From positions 124,001 to 188,000 of the forward strand of contig WION01000071.1 in assembly GCA_015039365.1 (NCBI GenBank): a DNA stretch of 64,000 nucleotides. Direction: 5' to 3'. The notes beneath the pieces were generated by a model. It worked only from the letters and a program-made list of their open reading frames with translations. It was not told where the DNA came from and searched no databases. Of the stretch, positions 31,265 through 43,359 are shown in pieces; within the stretch, counting starts at the first letter, position 1; the number at the start of each line of letters is the position of its first letter. The stretch comes from Amanita rubescens. Lineage: Eukaryota > Basidiomycota > Agaricomycetes > Agaricales > Amanitaceae. Both the position numbers and the translations under genes were made by a program.

Positions 31265-34200
31265 ATGGGGACCTCCTCCTCGAAAACATCTCGCAAGCGC
31301 ACGCTATCAGACTCGGATGAGTTTGACATTGAGAGTGACAGGAAAAAAGCTAAGAGGATGAGCATGGGTGATCAGTATCCCACATCAATGTCTGCAGACA
31401 TATGCTCAAACTCCAATATACCACAGCATCATCAGAACAGGTCTGTTTCTCAAATGCCCTGCTGCACACAATCATAACCTAGTATTAGCTTTGGCCATCT
31501 TGCCAATACCTCTCAATGTGATCTTCAATCAACAGTCGGAGTGTGGCATGTCTATCCAGGGTAAAGTGGTTGATAGGTTACTATTATGGTTTTGTGACTG
31601 CTAAAATTATTCATTGAAAATATCTCTTATACCTTATGCTATGTTATGTCATCAAGTTCCAGGTATGTTCAAGTCGCTGTTCCCTCACTTAACTAATACC
31701 AGTCTCAAGTGCTTTTCAAGATGTTCAATATGTGGGAATCAGTAACTCTGCTTTCTTTGAGATTCATGGGGTGTGTATGTATAGTCATTGATAATGAAGT
31801 TTGTTGACAGATTTGCCATAGAATGTCAATAGTATGCATTTAAATGATCAGAATTAATTCATTTTCATCACATGCAGTTCAACCCAACCCAGCCTCAAAT
31901 GATATTGGTATGTACTTAGTTACATATGCAGTAGGATTGAGACCCACAGATGTAATAGAGAAACACAGGCAGTGGTTGAAGCCTAGTGACCCATCCACTA
32001 ACCATAACAATGCTATGAGAAAATGCCATGTTGACACTGGAAAATGGCTTTTGGAACACTCCATGTACAAAGAATGGAAACAGAAGAATAATTCTCTCAT
32101 GTGGATCCATGGTATATGTGAGTGAATGTCATTTGGAGGCATACTCCAATCCTGACTTGATTCAAGCTGGTGCTGGAAAGACAGTTATTTTGTAAGCTGT
32201 CCATTTCTGTTTATGATAAGCATTGGTCTTGATGCCCTAGTAAGCTCTACTGTTGTTCAAGACATTCAATCAATTGCCAAGACAGGCACCATTGGATTGG
32301 CATATTTCTATTGTGATGTTTCTGATGCCAAAAAGAGGAATGTCAATGATATTCTTACCTCATTGGTTGTCCATCTGCTTGCTTGGCAACCATCCAATCA
32401 TTCACTTCTGGACACAGCCCATAAGGATTGTATGAATGGACTTTCATTACCCTTTGATGACAAACTTCAAGAAGCCCTGAGAGAGCTAATATCTAGCTTT
32501 GAAATGACTTTCATTCTTATTGATGGACTGGATGAATGTCTGGACTGGGGGGAGGTGCTAGAATTTATTGAAATTATTCATGGATGGGGTCTATGGCAGT
32601 GCCACTTGCTTGCTACAAGCAGGAAAGAGCAAAAGATTGTCAAATCAATGGTGTCAATGTGCCCCCTGGAAATTGACATGTCACAGATGCCAGTTGATGA
32701 TGACATTGTAAAGTACATTGTCTTTATGCTTGATTATTGTTCAGAGCTGAAGGAATGGGGACCAGAGGAGAAAGGTTTAATCAGAAAGTACCTTTCAGAA
32801 AAGGCTAAAGGAATGTAAGTTTTGTCCCATGTCAGCACAATGATATGTGTAACAGTGCATAGGTTCCGTTGGGTGGCATGCCAGTTGGATGAACTGAAGA
32901 GATGTACTAAGAGAAGGAAAACATTGGACTACATCCTTGAAAGCCTTCCTGCAACATTAGAAGGAACATATGACCAGATTCTGAGCAGAATTCCTCCTGC
33001 TGATGCATCAGGAGCAGCAAAATTGTTGTTATGGTTGGGATTTGCAAATCAACCATTGCATATTGACTACTTGGGTGTAATTGTGGAATTTGATATGGAT
33101 AAGAGGGACTTTGATCCTGATGGAAGATTATCATCATCTGAAGATGTTCTGAAGATCTGTTCTAGTCTTGTGACTAGAATGAGTGATAACACAGTGCAAC
33201 TTGCACATGCATCTGTCAAGACATATGTTGTAGAAAAGAAAAGAACAATTCAATCCAACATAATAATGGATCCTTCCATAGGAGACAAATTTATAGGCCA
33301 GTGTTGCCTGTCTTATTTACTTCACACAAGGGAGAATTTTCTGGAAAAAGATAGCCCATCAATCTGGAAAAGCTACCAGGGTTCACTGATAAGGTATGCT
33401 GCAAAGCATTGGGCAGGACATCACTTAAGAAGCAGAGAAAGCTGGAGTGTAAATGATCTTCAGCAGATGAAGAATCTCTTTGTGCAGGACAGTGTTGCAT
33501 TCCAAAATTGGATTAAAGTGTATAATTTTGAAGCAGATCCATTTCCTACCAGGCAGATGAAAGGACAGAGCCTTCTGTGGTGTGGTGCTTTACATGGGAT
33601 CACCAGCATTGTTGAGTGGCAGCTGCCCAGTGCAATAAGCAATAATGAAATTTTGGATGCACTTTATGTGGCATCTATTCATGGCCACATTACCATTGTC
33701 AATAAACTTCTAGCAACACTTATGGATTTTAGAAATAGTGATGAAACACAAGTAGGAAAAGTCATGGACATTGCAACTCAGATAAATAAAAATTATGTGA
33801 GTGCAGTGCAACAACATGGAAATCCTCTTTATGCTGCAACACAAGGAGGGTATAATGAGATTGTTAAACTGCTGCTTGACAGAGGAGCAGATGTGAATGC
33901 ACAAGGGGGAATTTATGGAAATGCTCTTCAGGCTGCATCAGAACGAGGACGTAATGAGATTGCTAAACTGCTGCTTGACAAAGGAGCATATGTGAATGCA
34001 GAAGGTGGGCATTATAAACATGCTCTGCAGGCTGCATCACAAGGAGGGCATAATGAGATTGTTAAACTACTGCTCAACAGAGGAGCATATGTCAATGCAA
34101 AAGGTGGACATTATGGACATGCATCTTCAGGCTGCATCACAAGGAGGGCATGATGAGATTGTTAAACTACTGCTTGACAAAGGAGCATATGTTAATGTAC

Positions 34201-35806
34201 AAGGAGGTCATTATGGAAATGCTCTTCAGGCTGCATCACAAGGAGGGCATGATGAGATTGTTAAACTGCTGCTTGATAAGGGAGCAGATGTGAATGCACA
34301 AGGAGGACATTATGGAAATGCACTTCAGGCTGCATCACAAGGAGGGCATAATGATATTGCTAAACTGTTGCTTGAAAAAGATATAGATGTGAATGCACAG
34401 GGAGGATATCATGGAAATGCCCTTCAGGCTGCATCACGAGGACATAATGAGATTGTTGTGCAGCTGCTTGACAGAGGAGCAGATGTGAATGCACAGGGAG
34501 GAGAACATGTAAATGCTCTCATAGCTGCATCATCAGGGGGACATATTGAGATTGTTAAACTGCTTCTAGAAAGAGGTGCAGATGTGAGTGCACAGGGAGG
34601 GAAACATGGAAATGCTCTTCAGGTTGCATCAGCAAGAGGACATAATGAGATTTTTCAACTATTTCTTGAAAGAGGGGCAGATGTGAATGTACAGGGGGGA
34701 CATTATGGAAATGCTCTTCAGGCTGCATCACAAGGAGGGCATGATGAAATTGTACAATTACTGCTTGAAAGGGGTGCAGATGTGAATGCACAAGGTGGAC
34801 TTTATGGAAATGCTCTTCTGGTTGCATCACAAAAAGGGCATAACAAGATTGTTAAATTGTTGCTTGACAGAGGGGCAGATGTTGATGTACAGGGAGGCTA
34901 TTATGGGCATGCTCTACAGGCTGCATCAGCCAGAGGGCATAGTGAGATTGTCCAACTACTTCTTGAAAGAGGCATAGATGTGAATACAAAAGGAGGATAT
35001 TATGGAAATGCTCTTCAGGCTGCCTCAGCAAGAGGGCATCATGAGGTTGTTCAACTACTTCTTGAAGAAGGAGCAGATGTGAATGCACAGGGAGGACACT
35101 ATGGAAATGCACTTCAGGCTGCATCAGCTAGAGGGGCATAATGATATTATTCAACTTCTTCTTGAAAGAGATGCAAGTGTAAATGCACAGGGACCATGTA
35201 GTAATCCTCTTCAGGCTGCAATAAGAGGGGTACAATGTAACTGTTCAATCTCTTGAAAACAGAGCAGATGTAAATACACAGGGAGGACATTATGGAAATG
35301 CTCTCCAGGCTGCATCAGCAAAGGGGCATCATGAGACTGTTCAACTACTTCTTGAAAGAGGTGCAGATGTGAATGCACATGGAGGAGATTATGGAACTGC
35401 TCTTCAGGCTGCATCAGCAGAGGGACATCATGACATTGTTCAATTCCTCATTGAAAAAGGTGCAGATGTGAATGCACAGGGAGGATGCTATGGAAGTGCT
35501 CTTCAAGCTGCATCATTTATGGGTCGTGAGGTTATGGTTGAATTACTCCTCAGATGTGGGGCCAAAGCCACCTCAGACACTCACACTGTGGAGATCAAGT
35601 GGTTGCATAATGGTGGGTTGCATCAAGCAGTTGTTTTCAATTCTCTGCAGGCAGCATGCATCAGAGGTCATGTTCCTGTTGTGAAAGTGTTACTGGAGCA
35701 TGGTGTTGAACAGGAACACATTGAAACTGCTTTTCAATCTGCCTCAGACAGAGGTCATTATTGGGTTGTAGACTTGTTACTAAAACATGGAGCCAAGCAG
35801 AAATAA
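31265..35806 (+). pseudogene. NACHT-ankyrin receptor, copy 2, with three frameshifts
   Basis: Paralogue of receptor 1 with the same exon plan: MGTSSSKTSRKR start, NACHT exons (Walker A near 32168, Walker B FILIDGLDEC near 32515), RWVACQLDEL near 32868, then about 19 ankyrin repeats. Ankyrin units 1-13 match receptor 1 unit by unit; units 14-17 differ in number and sequence. Three single-base insertions disrupt the array near 34125 (gcatcttcag against gctcttcag), 35135 (agaggggcat) and 35228 (agaggggtac), the last two in G runs. Together they restore frame, and the C-terminus to the TAA at 35804 is conserved. Either a recent pseudogene or sequencing error; the NACHT part is open. Confidence 0.72.
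33800..35560 (+). repeat. 99-bp ankyrin-coding tandem array, receptor 2
   Basis: About 18 units of 99 bp with the same landmarks as the array of receptor 1. Co-linear unit identity between the paralogues holds through unit 13 and then breaks down. Confidence 0.9.
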
Positions 35807-36160
35807 TTTATCTTCACATCTAAAGGCAGTACAGTACATGCACAGACTACAGTGCCAGGCTATGCAGCCAAAATTAGGCATTTCACAAATCTACATCTTG
35901 AGAAGCAACTACTAAGGTAATTTGTCAAACAATCACCAGTTAAGGGAATCACAAGTAAATAATTTTGGTCATACTACATGGATCAGGATGTCAGCTATAT
36001 GAGAGTTCACACATCATCAGATTTGCACCAACAATGTCTGATGATATGTTGCATCACTACACATTTGCATTGGAATAAATACAATAATACCAATGCCTAT
36101 ACACTTGTATAGGCCAACATCCTGATCTAAATTGTCAGGCACACACACTCATCCTGTTAG
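35807..36160. other. AT-rich 3' flank of receptor 2
   Basis: No gene. Matches 24727-25090 in blocks. A short perfect inverted repeat cctatacacttgtatagg is present near 36095-36112. Confidence 0.5.
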
Positions 36161-36165
36161 TAATC

Positions 36166-37786
36166 CTAGCTCCTATAATCTCCATTTATTCTGACATAAT
36201 CCTACGAAAATGTCAAACCAAGGTGTAGTCCAAACACAGGGGATTACTCACATAGCTAAAATCGCAAGTCCAATACGTCGCAGATTCACCACCCAGTTTG
36301 AGATCAACTTCTATATTTATGTCCTCCATCTCGAGGATCTTTTTCGCGCGTTCCTCATTCAACATTCTCGGGTTCGCCGTTGGTCAGGACGTGCAATGCT
36401 TCGGAACCATCAGCTGGAACGAATGTGACGGATACTCGTGTAGGATCAATCTCGAGTGTCGGAGAAGACGGAGACGACAGAGGGACCGATCCTGTTGCTG
36501 AGAGAATACGACCCCAACTAATTTCATGAGTTAGTAGATGACCTGGAATGAATGATGTCGACGTACTTTGCGTCTTCGCCGTACAACGCAGTCTTGACCA
36601 GTGCAGATGTGGATATCTTTGACGCGATGGCATGCGCATTTTCATAACGCGGTGCACCCTAGTGAGTATACCTAGTCATTTCTCCACTAGAAAAAAAAGG
36701 GAAAACCGTACCTTGACCGTAATCTTCACAAACTTCGGTTGCCCCCTCCCCATCCCTAACAACCAACTGCGCCAAATCCTGCGTAAACTCCGTCAACTCG
36801 TCCCTAAACACTCGATAAGATTCTTTATCCGTCTCTTCATCAATCTCTGGTGCTTCAGAGTCCAATGCCCCCGCTCCGTTCGCGAGCGCAATGATCGTAT
36901 CGTTTGTCGACATTTCCCCATCTACGCTGATAGAATTGAAGCTCCTATCTACGGCATAGGATAGAGCCGATTGGAGACTTTTCGGGGAAACAGGTGCGTC
37001 CGTCAACACGCAAGCCAAGAGCGTCGCGTGCAATCCACCATGCGCATTCGAAAACGCAGACGTCTTCGCAGGCCGCATATTAGGATGAATCATCCCGGCG
37101 CCTTTATCCATCCCGGCAATCCTATACGTCTCTCCACCGATTTCGAACGTCCTCGCGCGGAGTTTTGGGAAGGTATCCGTCGTCATGAACGCTTTAGCTG
37201 CGTTCTCCCATGCAGTGAAAGAGGAACAGAAAAGAGTTGACGAATCTGGGTGTTTGAACGAGGAAAGAGCGGAGAGGATAGAGTCGATAGGGACGTGTTG
37301 ACCTATCACTCCCGTCGACATGACGAGCGTTTCGCTCCCCCCGGCGTGTCCCGCTTGTGATTCTTCTTGAGACTCGACGGAAACCATACGGACAAGTTCA
37401 TCCGTAGCTTTCGCCATCTTCCAAGCGTTTTCCAACCCCTTCTTCCCCGTCACCGCGTTCGCACAACCGCTATTAACCACGATCCCTCTCGCCCTCCCAC
37501 CATTATTTTCTAAAACTTGTTCGGAAACGAGGACGGGGGCAGCTTTGAACGCGTTTCGGGTGAAACAGGCTGCTGCGGATGTGGGACGAGGGGAGGTGGA
37601 GAGGATGACGGCCAAGTCGAGTGCGGAGGTGTTTTTTTTGATCCCTGCGTGGATTCCGGTGAGGATGTACCCCTCTGGGAAGGATGTGGATGGAATGGGT
37701 TTGTGTAGGTGGGTTTTGGAAGGAGTGGGTTTGACGGTGATGGTGGATGAAAATCGCTTGAATGTAGTCGGGAGTCTAGATGCCAT
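36166..37786 (-). CDS. argJ: Ornithine/glutamate N-acetyltransferase (ArgJ), with two frameshifts
   Basis: Start ATG 37786 ([12 protein letters not shown], a basic mitochondrial-type leader). Visible blocks: [48 protein letters not shown], the autoprocessing site [13 protein letters not shown] (Thr nucleophile), [12 protein letters not shown]. Exon 1 ends at 36712; later exons carry [33 protein letters not shown] and, after the last intron, [11 protein letters not shown] to the TAG at 36166-36168. The enzyme moves acetyl between N-acetylornithine and glutamate in mitochondrial arginine synthesis. Two +1 shifts are needed to follow the family frame: near 36736 (before KFVKITVK) and near 36358 (after NGEPENV). 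The paralogous fragment is in frame at the second site. Real decay or base errors cannot be told apart. Confidence 0.82.
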
Positions 37787-37849
37787 TGCCGGGTCTTCTC
37801 TTTTTGGGGGGAGGTCTAGGGGTATCTGGTAACACTTGCACGTTCTAAA

Positions 37850-38044
37850 CGCAGAACGCAACTGGAGAGAGGTAGAGATATACACACCTAGTTTTGGGTA
37901 ATAGTAATTCAATCTGTCCGAGTCATCCCACGGCGGCGCAACTATTACATGGCGCAAAACGCATAAATACCGCATACACATTCTCAACACGACAGCTAAC
38001 TACAAAAAAAGAAAGGTATACAAAATAACATAAAAAAAACGACC
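37850..38044. other. Gap between argJ and the Erv41-like gene
   Basis: About 250 bp from the argJ start to the stop codon of the next gene. Holds the argJ promoter and the 3' end of the Erv41-like gene. Nothing else seen. Confidence 0.4.
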
Positions 38045-40080
38045 TTAATCGTCCTTCTTGGGTCCCCTCCTAGGCGGTGGTGGACCCCCATTACCATTTA
38101 GATGAAACGCTCCTCCGTTCCCTTCCGACAGATTAAGATTAGGTGAAGGCAGTCGAGGCAGTGGGTGAACGCCCATCCCAGGTGTCCCAGGCATGCTTGT
38201 TGCGCCTGCATCCAAACCAGGCGAGTACGGCGATGTGGGCCGCAGCTGTGGTGACCTGCTCCCCCCCATTGCAGGCGTAGGAGGTAGAGGTAAAAATTGG
38301 GGATTGGGACTCCCAGGATTAGACCTGTTAGGTATCCCTGCAAGCCCGAGACCAATCGCGGCGCTTCCCGGCGTTGGTGGGCCAGAAGGAGGTGGTGGTA
38401 CGCTGTTGCTCAATAGGTGTGGTGTGTATGGAGTATGTGGAGTATACGGAGATGAGATAAAGGCAGGCGTGGACGTGGGGGTGCTGTTGTAACTCGCATA
38501 TGGCGATCCGCTGCCTCCTTCCATGACCCATCCGCTGCCTTGAGGTATCATCTTGCCAGCTGATTTAAGAGACCGAGAACGGAGGTGGGTTCCGCCCCAC
38601 TTTGAGCGAAGACCGGCTTTGATACCACTCGATTCCGCAGCGACGATACCGGGTGTTTGATCTGCGCCCGAAACGACTGCGACGGCGCGTGTGGTAATGC
38701 GGATGGCGTATCCCATGCAAACGAAAACACCACCTAGGACACCGACACATCTACAACGGAGTTGATCAACAGTCCAGACGACAGGTGGACCTAGGAAAAG
38801 AACGCACCGAATGAGTAATTGGATGAGCGACGTCGTTTTTTGATGCACAGAGATGGCTATGGGGTCCAGGTCAAACTTGAAGAAGATACCAGGAGTGCCT
38901 TCGCCTGTGCTGCAAGATTCGAGTGTAGTGAGTAACACTGTATTGATTGGTCTTTAACGGGCGGGAACGAGGGGCAATATATGTTGTGGGCACAACGTGG
39001 AGGAAGTACTGGTACGCGACGAAGGCTATAGAGCGGCTTTAGAATTTAAAAGGCGATCGGAAGTAAGAACGCTTACGATCATGTGTAACTTCAAATGTAT
39101 AGTCCAAGGGTTGTACGATATCCGGGAAGTGAGGGCCAAAAGAGAATTCGGAAATGACATGAGAGAGATTCATAACTGCCGCGGTGCTTGAGTACTCAAT
39201 ACCCACAAAAGGGACAGGTTCCACGCACGTTTATGGTCAACATGTTCGAAACTGGAGTATCCATGTCCCAATGTCGTTATGTGCAAGTTTGCTGCGAATC
39301 GATGAATAGGCTGCGTCCTCAATAAACAGTGGAATATCAGTACGTACCTGTAACCCGCTTTACTACCGTCGTACCCCATATCCGACAAGCGTCTCCGTCG
39401 GGTTTATGATTGTACGTGGGCTTGAAACCATCTGCGTTTCTTCGACTCCAAATGGCGTCAAATAGCCCACGGGAAGATTTTGATTGAGCAACAGCTTGAC
39501 GAGCGGAAAGCATGGCAGCATGTTCCCTGTCAACTAATCAGAGAGGAAAACAGAGTGAATGACCGAACTTACTTGAACTCGGTCGCTTTGCTAGCGTCAA
39601 ACACAGTCTAGCACAGATTCGTGAGCTGCAAAGACATAACCTGGACAAGTGATCGACGTACCCCGTCACGACGAACTGTGCCAGTCAAATACACCCGATC
39701 TCCCAAGGCATCTCTTAAATCTATGCTAAGATCTAGGTCCGAGACATGTTAGCAGATCCAAACACTTTTTAAAAAAACGATATATACGCACATTTACATG
39801 GCATATTCACTGTCATATCCAGATTGACCAACAACAATGGCGGGTGTTCCCTATCCACCGAAAATTCATAGTCCGGCCATCCCCAAATGTACTCTCCAAT
39901 ATCATTCAAGACGAGGAGAAAAGCCACGAGAACGACGAAAATGGTCATGAACCCGCGTGATTCTGAGCGGGCCTTGTAGGTAGAAGGAAGTTTTGGAAAT
40001 GCATCGAACTGAGCGAGAGGAGCAGGAACGACTGAATCTAGCTTGTCGAGTAGCGACTCTTCTTTTGGTTGTTGAGCCAT
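38045..40080 (-). CDS. ERV41: Erv41/ERGIC2-like ER-Golgi cargo protein with a proline-rich tail
   Basis: Start ATG 40080 (MAQQPKEESLLDKLDS). Exon 1 holds the first membrane segment (FMTIFVVLVAFLLVLNDIGE) and the family block VNLDMTVNMPC. Later exons carry LRDALGDRVYL, the loop AAMLSARQAVAQSKSSRGLF, ANLHITTLGHGYSSF, the signature MNLSHVISEFSFGPHFPD and TNQYSVTHYTR, then GTPGIFFKFDLDPIAI and the second membrane segment (GVLGGVFVCMGYAIRI). Erv41 pairs with Erv46 in COPII vesicles and helps return and sort ER proteins. One extra base near 38906 breaks the frame between YTRILQH and GEGTPG. After the membrane segment comes a cytosolic tail of about 220 residues, Pro/Ser/Gly-rich, ending GPKKDD, far longer than in yeast. 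A 57-bp intron splits IR-CVG. Confidence 0.83.
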
Positions 40081-40148
40081 CTTCGCCGTCGTCGTGGTCG
40101 ACGTCAACTTGTACGTGTCTCCTGGTCACGTGGTCATCCGCTCCTGTC

Positions 40149-40753
40149 ATGCAACACGACCCCGGTCCTTCTACAGGAAAGAGAAAACGAACAGAAGAAA
40201 ACACAGCTGATGAAAGGAACTCAAAACGACCCACTCTAGCTCAAAACGAAAGTGACGATGATGAAATCGTTCCCATTGAATTTGGCTCTTCCCTCTCAAT
40301 CCCTCTTTCTCCCTCGCCATTCCCAGACTTTCTCCCATCAACCACAGTCTCCGCGTCATCATCTTTCTCTACTTACCATCCCACACCGTACACCCACTCC
40401 AACTCCAACCAACATAACACCACCACCTCCTCCTCCACCAGAGACATTATCAGAATACACCTGCCCAATCTGTTTCAGCCCACCTACAAACGCTACCATC
40501 ACACCATGCGGGCATATATGCTGCGGAGCATGTCCTCTTCACAGCTGTCAAAACGACGCTACATAGAGGCGCGATGACCTACAGCCGAGATCCCAACGTT
40601 GCCAGGTTCGTGCTGTGTTTACGAGTGCCATTTTGGGGAGCTGATGCGGTTGTTGTTTTAAGGTGTCCTGTATGTCGCGCGCATATACCTGGGTGGGACG
40701 GTAGAGGAGGCGGAGTTATCGGGCTAAAACCTAGAGTGGTCATCACGCTGTAA
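40149..40753 (+). CDS. RING-finger protein (putative E3 ubiquitin ligase)
   Basis: Start ATG proposed at 40149 (MQHDPGPSTGKRKRTEENT, nuclear-localisation-like basic run). A disordered Ser/Pro/Thr-rich N-terminus precedes the RING: EYTCPICFSPPTNATITPC, then GHICCG. The second half lies past an intron (donor near 40603, acceptor near 40662): CPVCRAHIPGWDGRG, ending VVITL at the TAA at 40751-40753. The cysteine/histidine spacing fits a C3HC4 RING of the Slx8/RNF4 type, which works in SUMO-targeted ubiquitination; that assignment is inference. An extra C near 40534 breaks the frame inside the RING (ACLFTAVKTTLHRG follows in the next frame), and a second frame change is needed near 40390-40440. 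Divergent from Erv41, with 68 bp between the starts. Confidence 0.7.
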
Positions 40754-41121
40754 TTGCCAGAGAACGTTGATGTATTATATCATAGGATCCGGACGAGATG
40801 TAGCAAATATGAATGTATGCGAGTTCGTGCTGAACAAAAATAATATGCATATACTATGATACAGCGTATGTACTAGATCAATCAATGACATTAAATAGCT
40901 GATGGAGAGATAATAAAGTATGCAGTGGTGCATCATGAATCGTCAGGGTCGTGAAATGGTCGTGAAAAGATCGTGAAAAGGTCGTACGTGACAAGATCGT
41001 GAAAAGGCCATGAAAGGTCGTGAAAGTCATCAAGATCGTAAATCTGTCCATATCACCGAGGAACGCACTAGGCGCTCACCAACCAAAAAGAAAGAAAAGA
41101 AAAGAACAAAAGCGGTGTCGC
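40754..41121. repeat. Intergenic region with a short GATCGTGAAAAG repeat
   Basis: Between two convergent genes. At about 40949-41040 the motif gtcgtgaaaag / gatcgtgaaaag recurs about seven times with variation. The rest is AT-rich 3' flank. No gene. Confidence 0.6.
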
Positions 41122-43314
41122 TCACCCCCTAGTAGCAAGCGCCCTCCCCCTCAACGACGCGCCCCTCCTAACCACTTCCTTCAACAAAAAAGCACATGCA
41201 CCCAACCCCAAGAAAAGCAAATAATACGTCCACGATTTCTTATACCAAAGCGGTATATTGTTTCCTCGACTTCGGGACACTTCTCGAGACGGCGGCTTAG
41301 ACTTGGTGGTGGTGGTAGAATCTGATGGCGCCGACGCAGGAGAGAACGAAAACGGGAATTGAAACATCCCCGCCATCCTCGAAACGCCCACAACGGCCCT
41401 CGTAAACGATGCCGCCAACCACCTCGTCTGCATCACCGAGCCACCACCACCTTTCTGCTCTTCCTCCGCTTGTTGTCCACCGTCCTCTTTCATCTCCACC
41501 TCTGCCAACTTCCTCCCCCTCACCTCCAACTCCCCCGCAACTCTCTCCATCTCTCCAACTTTCGCCTCGACACTCGCCACACGCGCAGAGAGCGCACGCA
41601 CCATCTCTCTTGTTTCAGACATCTCTTGCTCGAGCTTGAGCTCCTTCGTCGAGACGACCTGAGGGCTCGCAGAAATCGGTGCTGGTGGAGGAGGAGGAGG
41701 AGGAGGCACAATCTCCTCTCCAAGCTTGACATCTCCCGCAGGCACAAAGACATCCTCCAACCGCCTCCCTCTCTCCCTCTCCGCATCTTGTTTGGCCATA
41801 AGAGATCCCTTCCCTCTACGGCTCTTTCCATTCACAAACACCCTCAAGCTTTCTCCTCCAGAAGTAGCAGGGAGAGGTGTCGTGATCCGAACCTTGCCCT
41901 CCTTGCCTTGGGACTCGCCATCGACCTTTTTAACTGTATTCCCGACCATCCTTTCCCACGCATCGGCTCCTGCTCCCATGCCATTCGCGTCCTCGTAACC
42001 GGGCTCAGTAAGAGCAAGCAGTTGTTCGACTGTTAATTCAGTACTATCCCCTTCATTCATCTTCGCGGGGGTCTCGGCAGTCTTGGCCGAGCTAGCACCT
42101 GTGCCTATACTCGAACCAGAGATAGAGGACGAAAAGTTGGGTATGGTTGGAAAAGTGTTGGAATTATCCGTCGCACCCGTGCCAGTCGTAACGGAAGTGG
42201 TATCTGATTCTGAATGGGTATACTCGACGTCTACATCTCGTAATTTGATAGTTTCAATGTTGAGAGCGGGTTCATCTGCCGTTGGAGCGCTTATCCCTGT
42301 TCCTAACTGGAGCTGGGATGTGGGGTCGTCCCATGCTAGTAGTTGCTCCACCGTCGGTTCGTCGTTTGCCTTCTCCAGATCTCCTTGATCGCGTGAGTTC
42401 TCGTAAAGCGATGGCTATGCAGTAAATCAAAAAAAAATCACGATCACGTCAAATAAGCTTACTTTGAGCCCAACGTCAGGTGGGAACGGACCCGAAGAAG
42501 CGGTTGAAAATGAAGAAGAGGAGCTTCCGGTGCTTTGATCGCTCGCCGCGCTTCCACTTCTGTGCCTGGCACGTCGAGTGTAAGCGTACGCCGGTCTATC
42601 TTCATCGTTACCACCTTCCTCTTCATCTCCACTACGTTCGAAAGAGGCAACCATTCCTCTGACTTTTCCACCCGTTCTTCGTCCTATCGTACGATACGTT
42701 CTTCTTCTCCCAAAACCGCCGCCACTGGCAGTACCCTCCTCTGGATCAGTGCCAGGACCGACGATGGACGGTTCGGACGAAGATCCAAGCCGCTTCATAG
42801 TGTTCGACTTGGACTCGGAGCCCGCGATGAAGATATCGTTGTCCGCCACTTGCCCAAACACGTCGGCGTCCTGACTGGAAGTAGAGGAAAGCGACGAGTT
42901 GGAGTCGCTTCTCGACCTATACCCAGCCGAACTCCCAGATCCAGGAGCAAAGGCAAATCCTGGGGGCACCGGGAGCGGACTGGGAACTGAATCCGAATTG
43001 AAACTCTTGCTGTACCGATGTCTACCTCCCCTCCGTTCCTTATCTCCTCTCCCTGGTTTAGAACCGTTCTGCGTATGCTGGAACGAGTCTTTACTTGGCG
43101 ATCCCGGAGATTGAGGGACGTAATACTGGTAAGGAGTGGTAGATTTGGTGGTGGAGTTTGAGCGGCTTAAGACACCTGTTGAAGTGGTTTTTATAGGGTA
43201 CGGGTGTGGATTTGGTTTGAGAACGTCGTTTTGGTGGTGAAATACGGAGTTTGGAGAAGATGAGGGTACGGGAGTGGGTTCAGCGCTAGCGGTGCTGCCA
43301 CCGTCCAATAACAT
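41122..43314 (-). CDS. Coiled-coil, tail-anchored membrane protein of unknown function
   Basis: Two exons, 43314-42463 and 42414-41122, both in phase; 714 residues. The first ATG in frame is 43314 (MLLDGGSTASAEPTPVP). The N-terminal 280 residues are Ser/Gly/Pro-rich and disordered. Two acidic blocks with VEQLLA (PTVEQLLAWDD and LTVEQLLALTEPG) form an internal repeat. A run of eight prolines precedes a predicted coiled coil (LKLEQEMSETREMVRALSAR through VGEMERVAGELEV). Near the C-terminus a single hydrophobic segment (TYYLLFLGLGACAFLL) is followed by a short basic tail, the layout of a tail-anchored protein. No named family recognised. Frame fully intact. Confidence 0.75.
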
Positions 43315-43359
43315 GTCGTCAGCGTTGTGGTTTGGCAACCCCGCGTGTGAAACCCCGTC
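43315..43359. promoter_or_regulatory. 45-bp divergent interval between two start codons
   Basis: The coiled-coil gene starts at 43314 (minus) and the F-box gene at 43360 (plus). Unless one start lies further inside, both promoters must overlap the coding sequence of the other gene. Confidence 0.35.
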
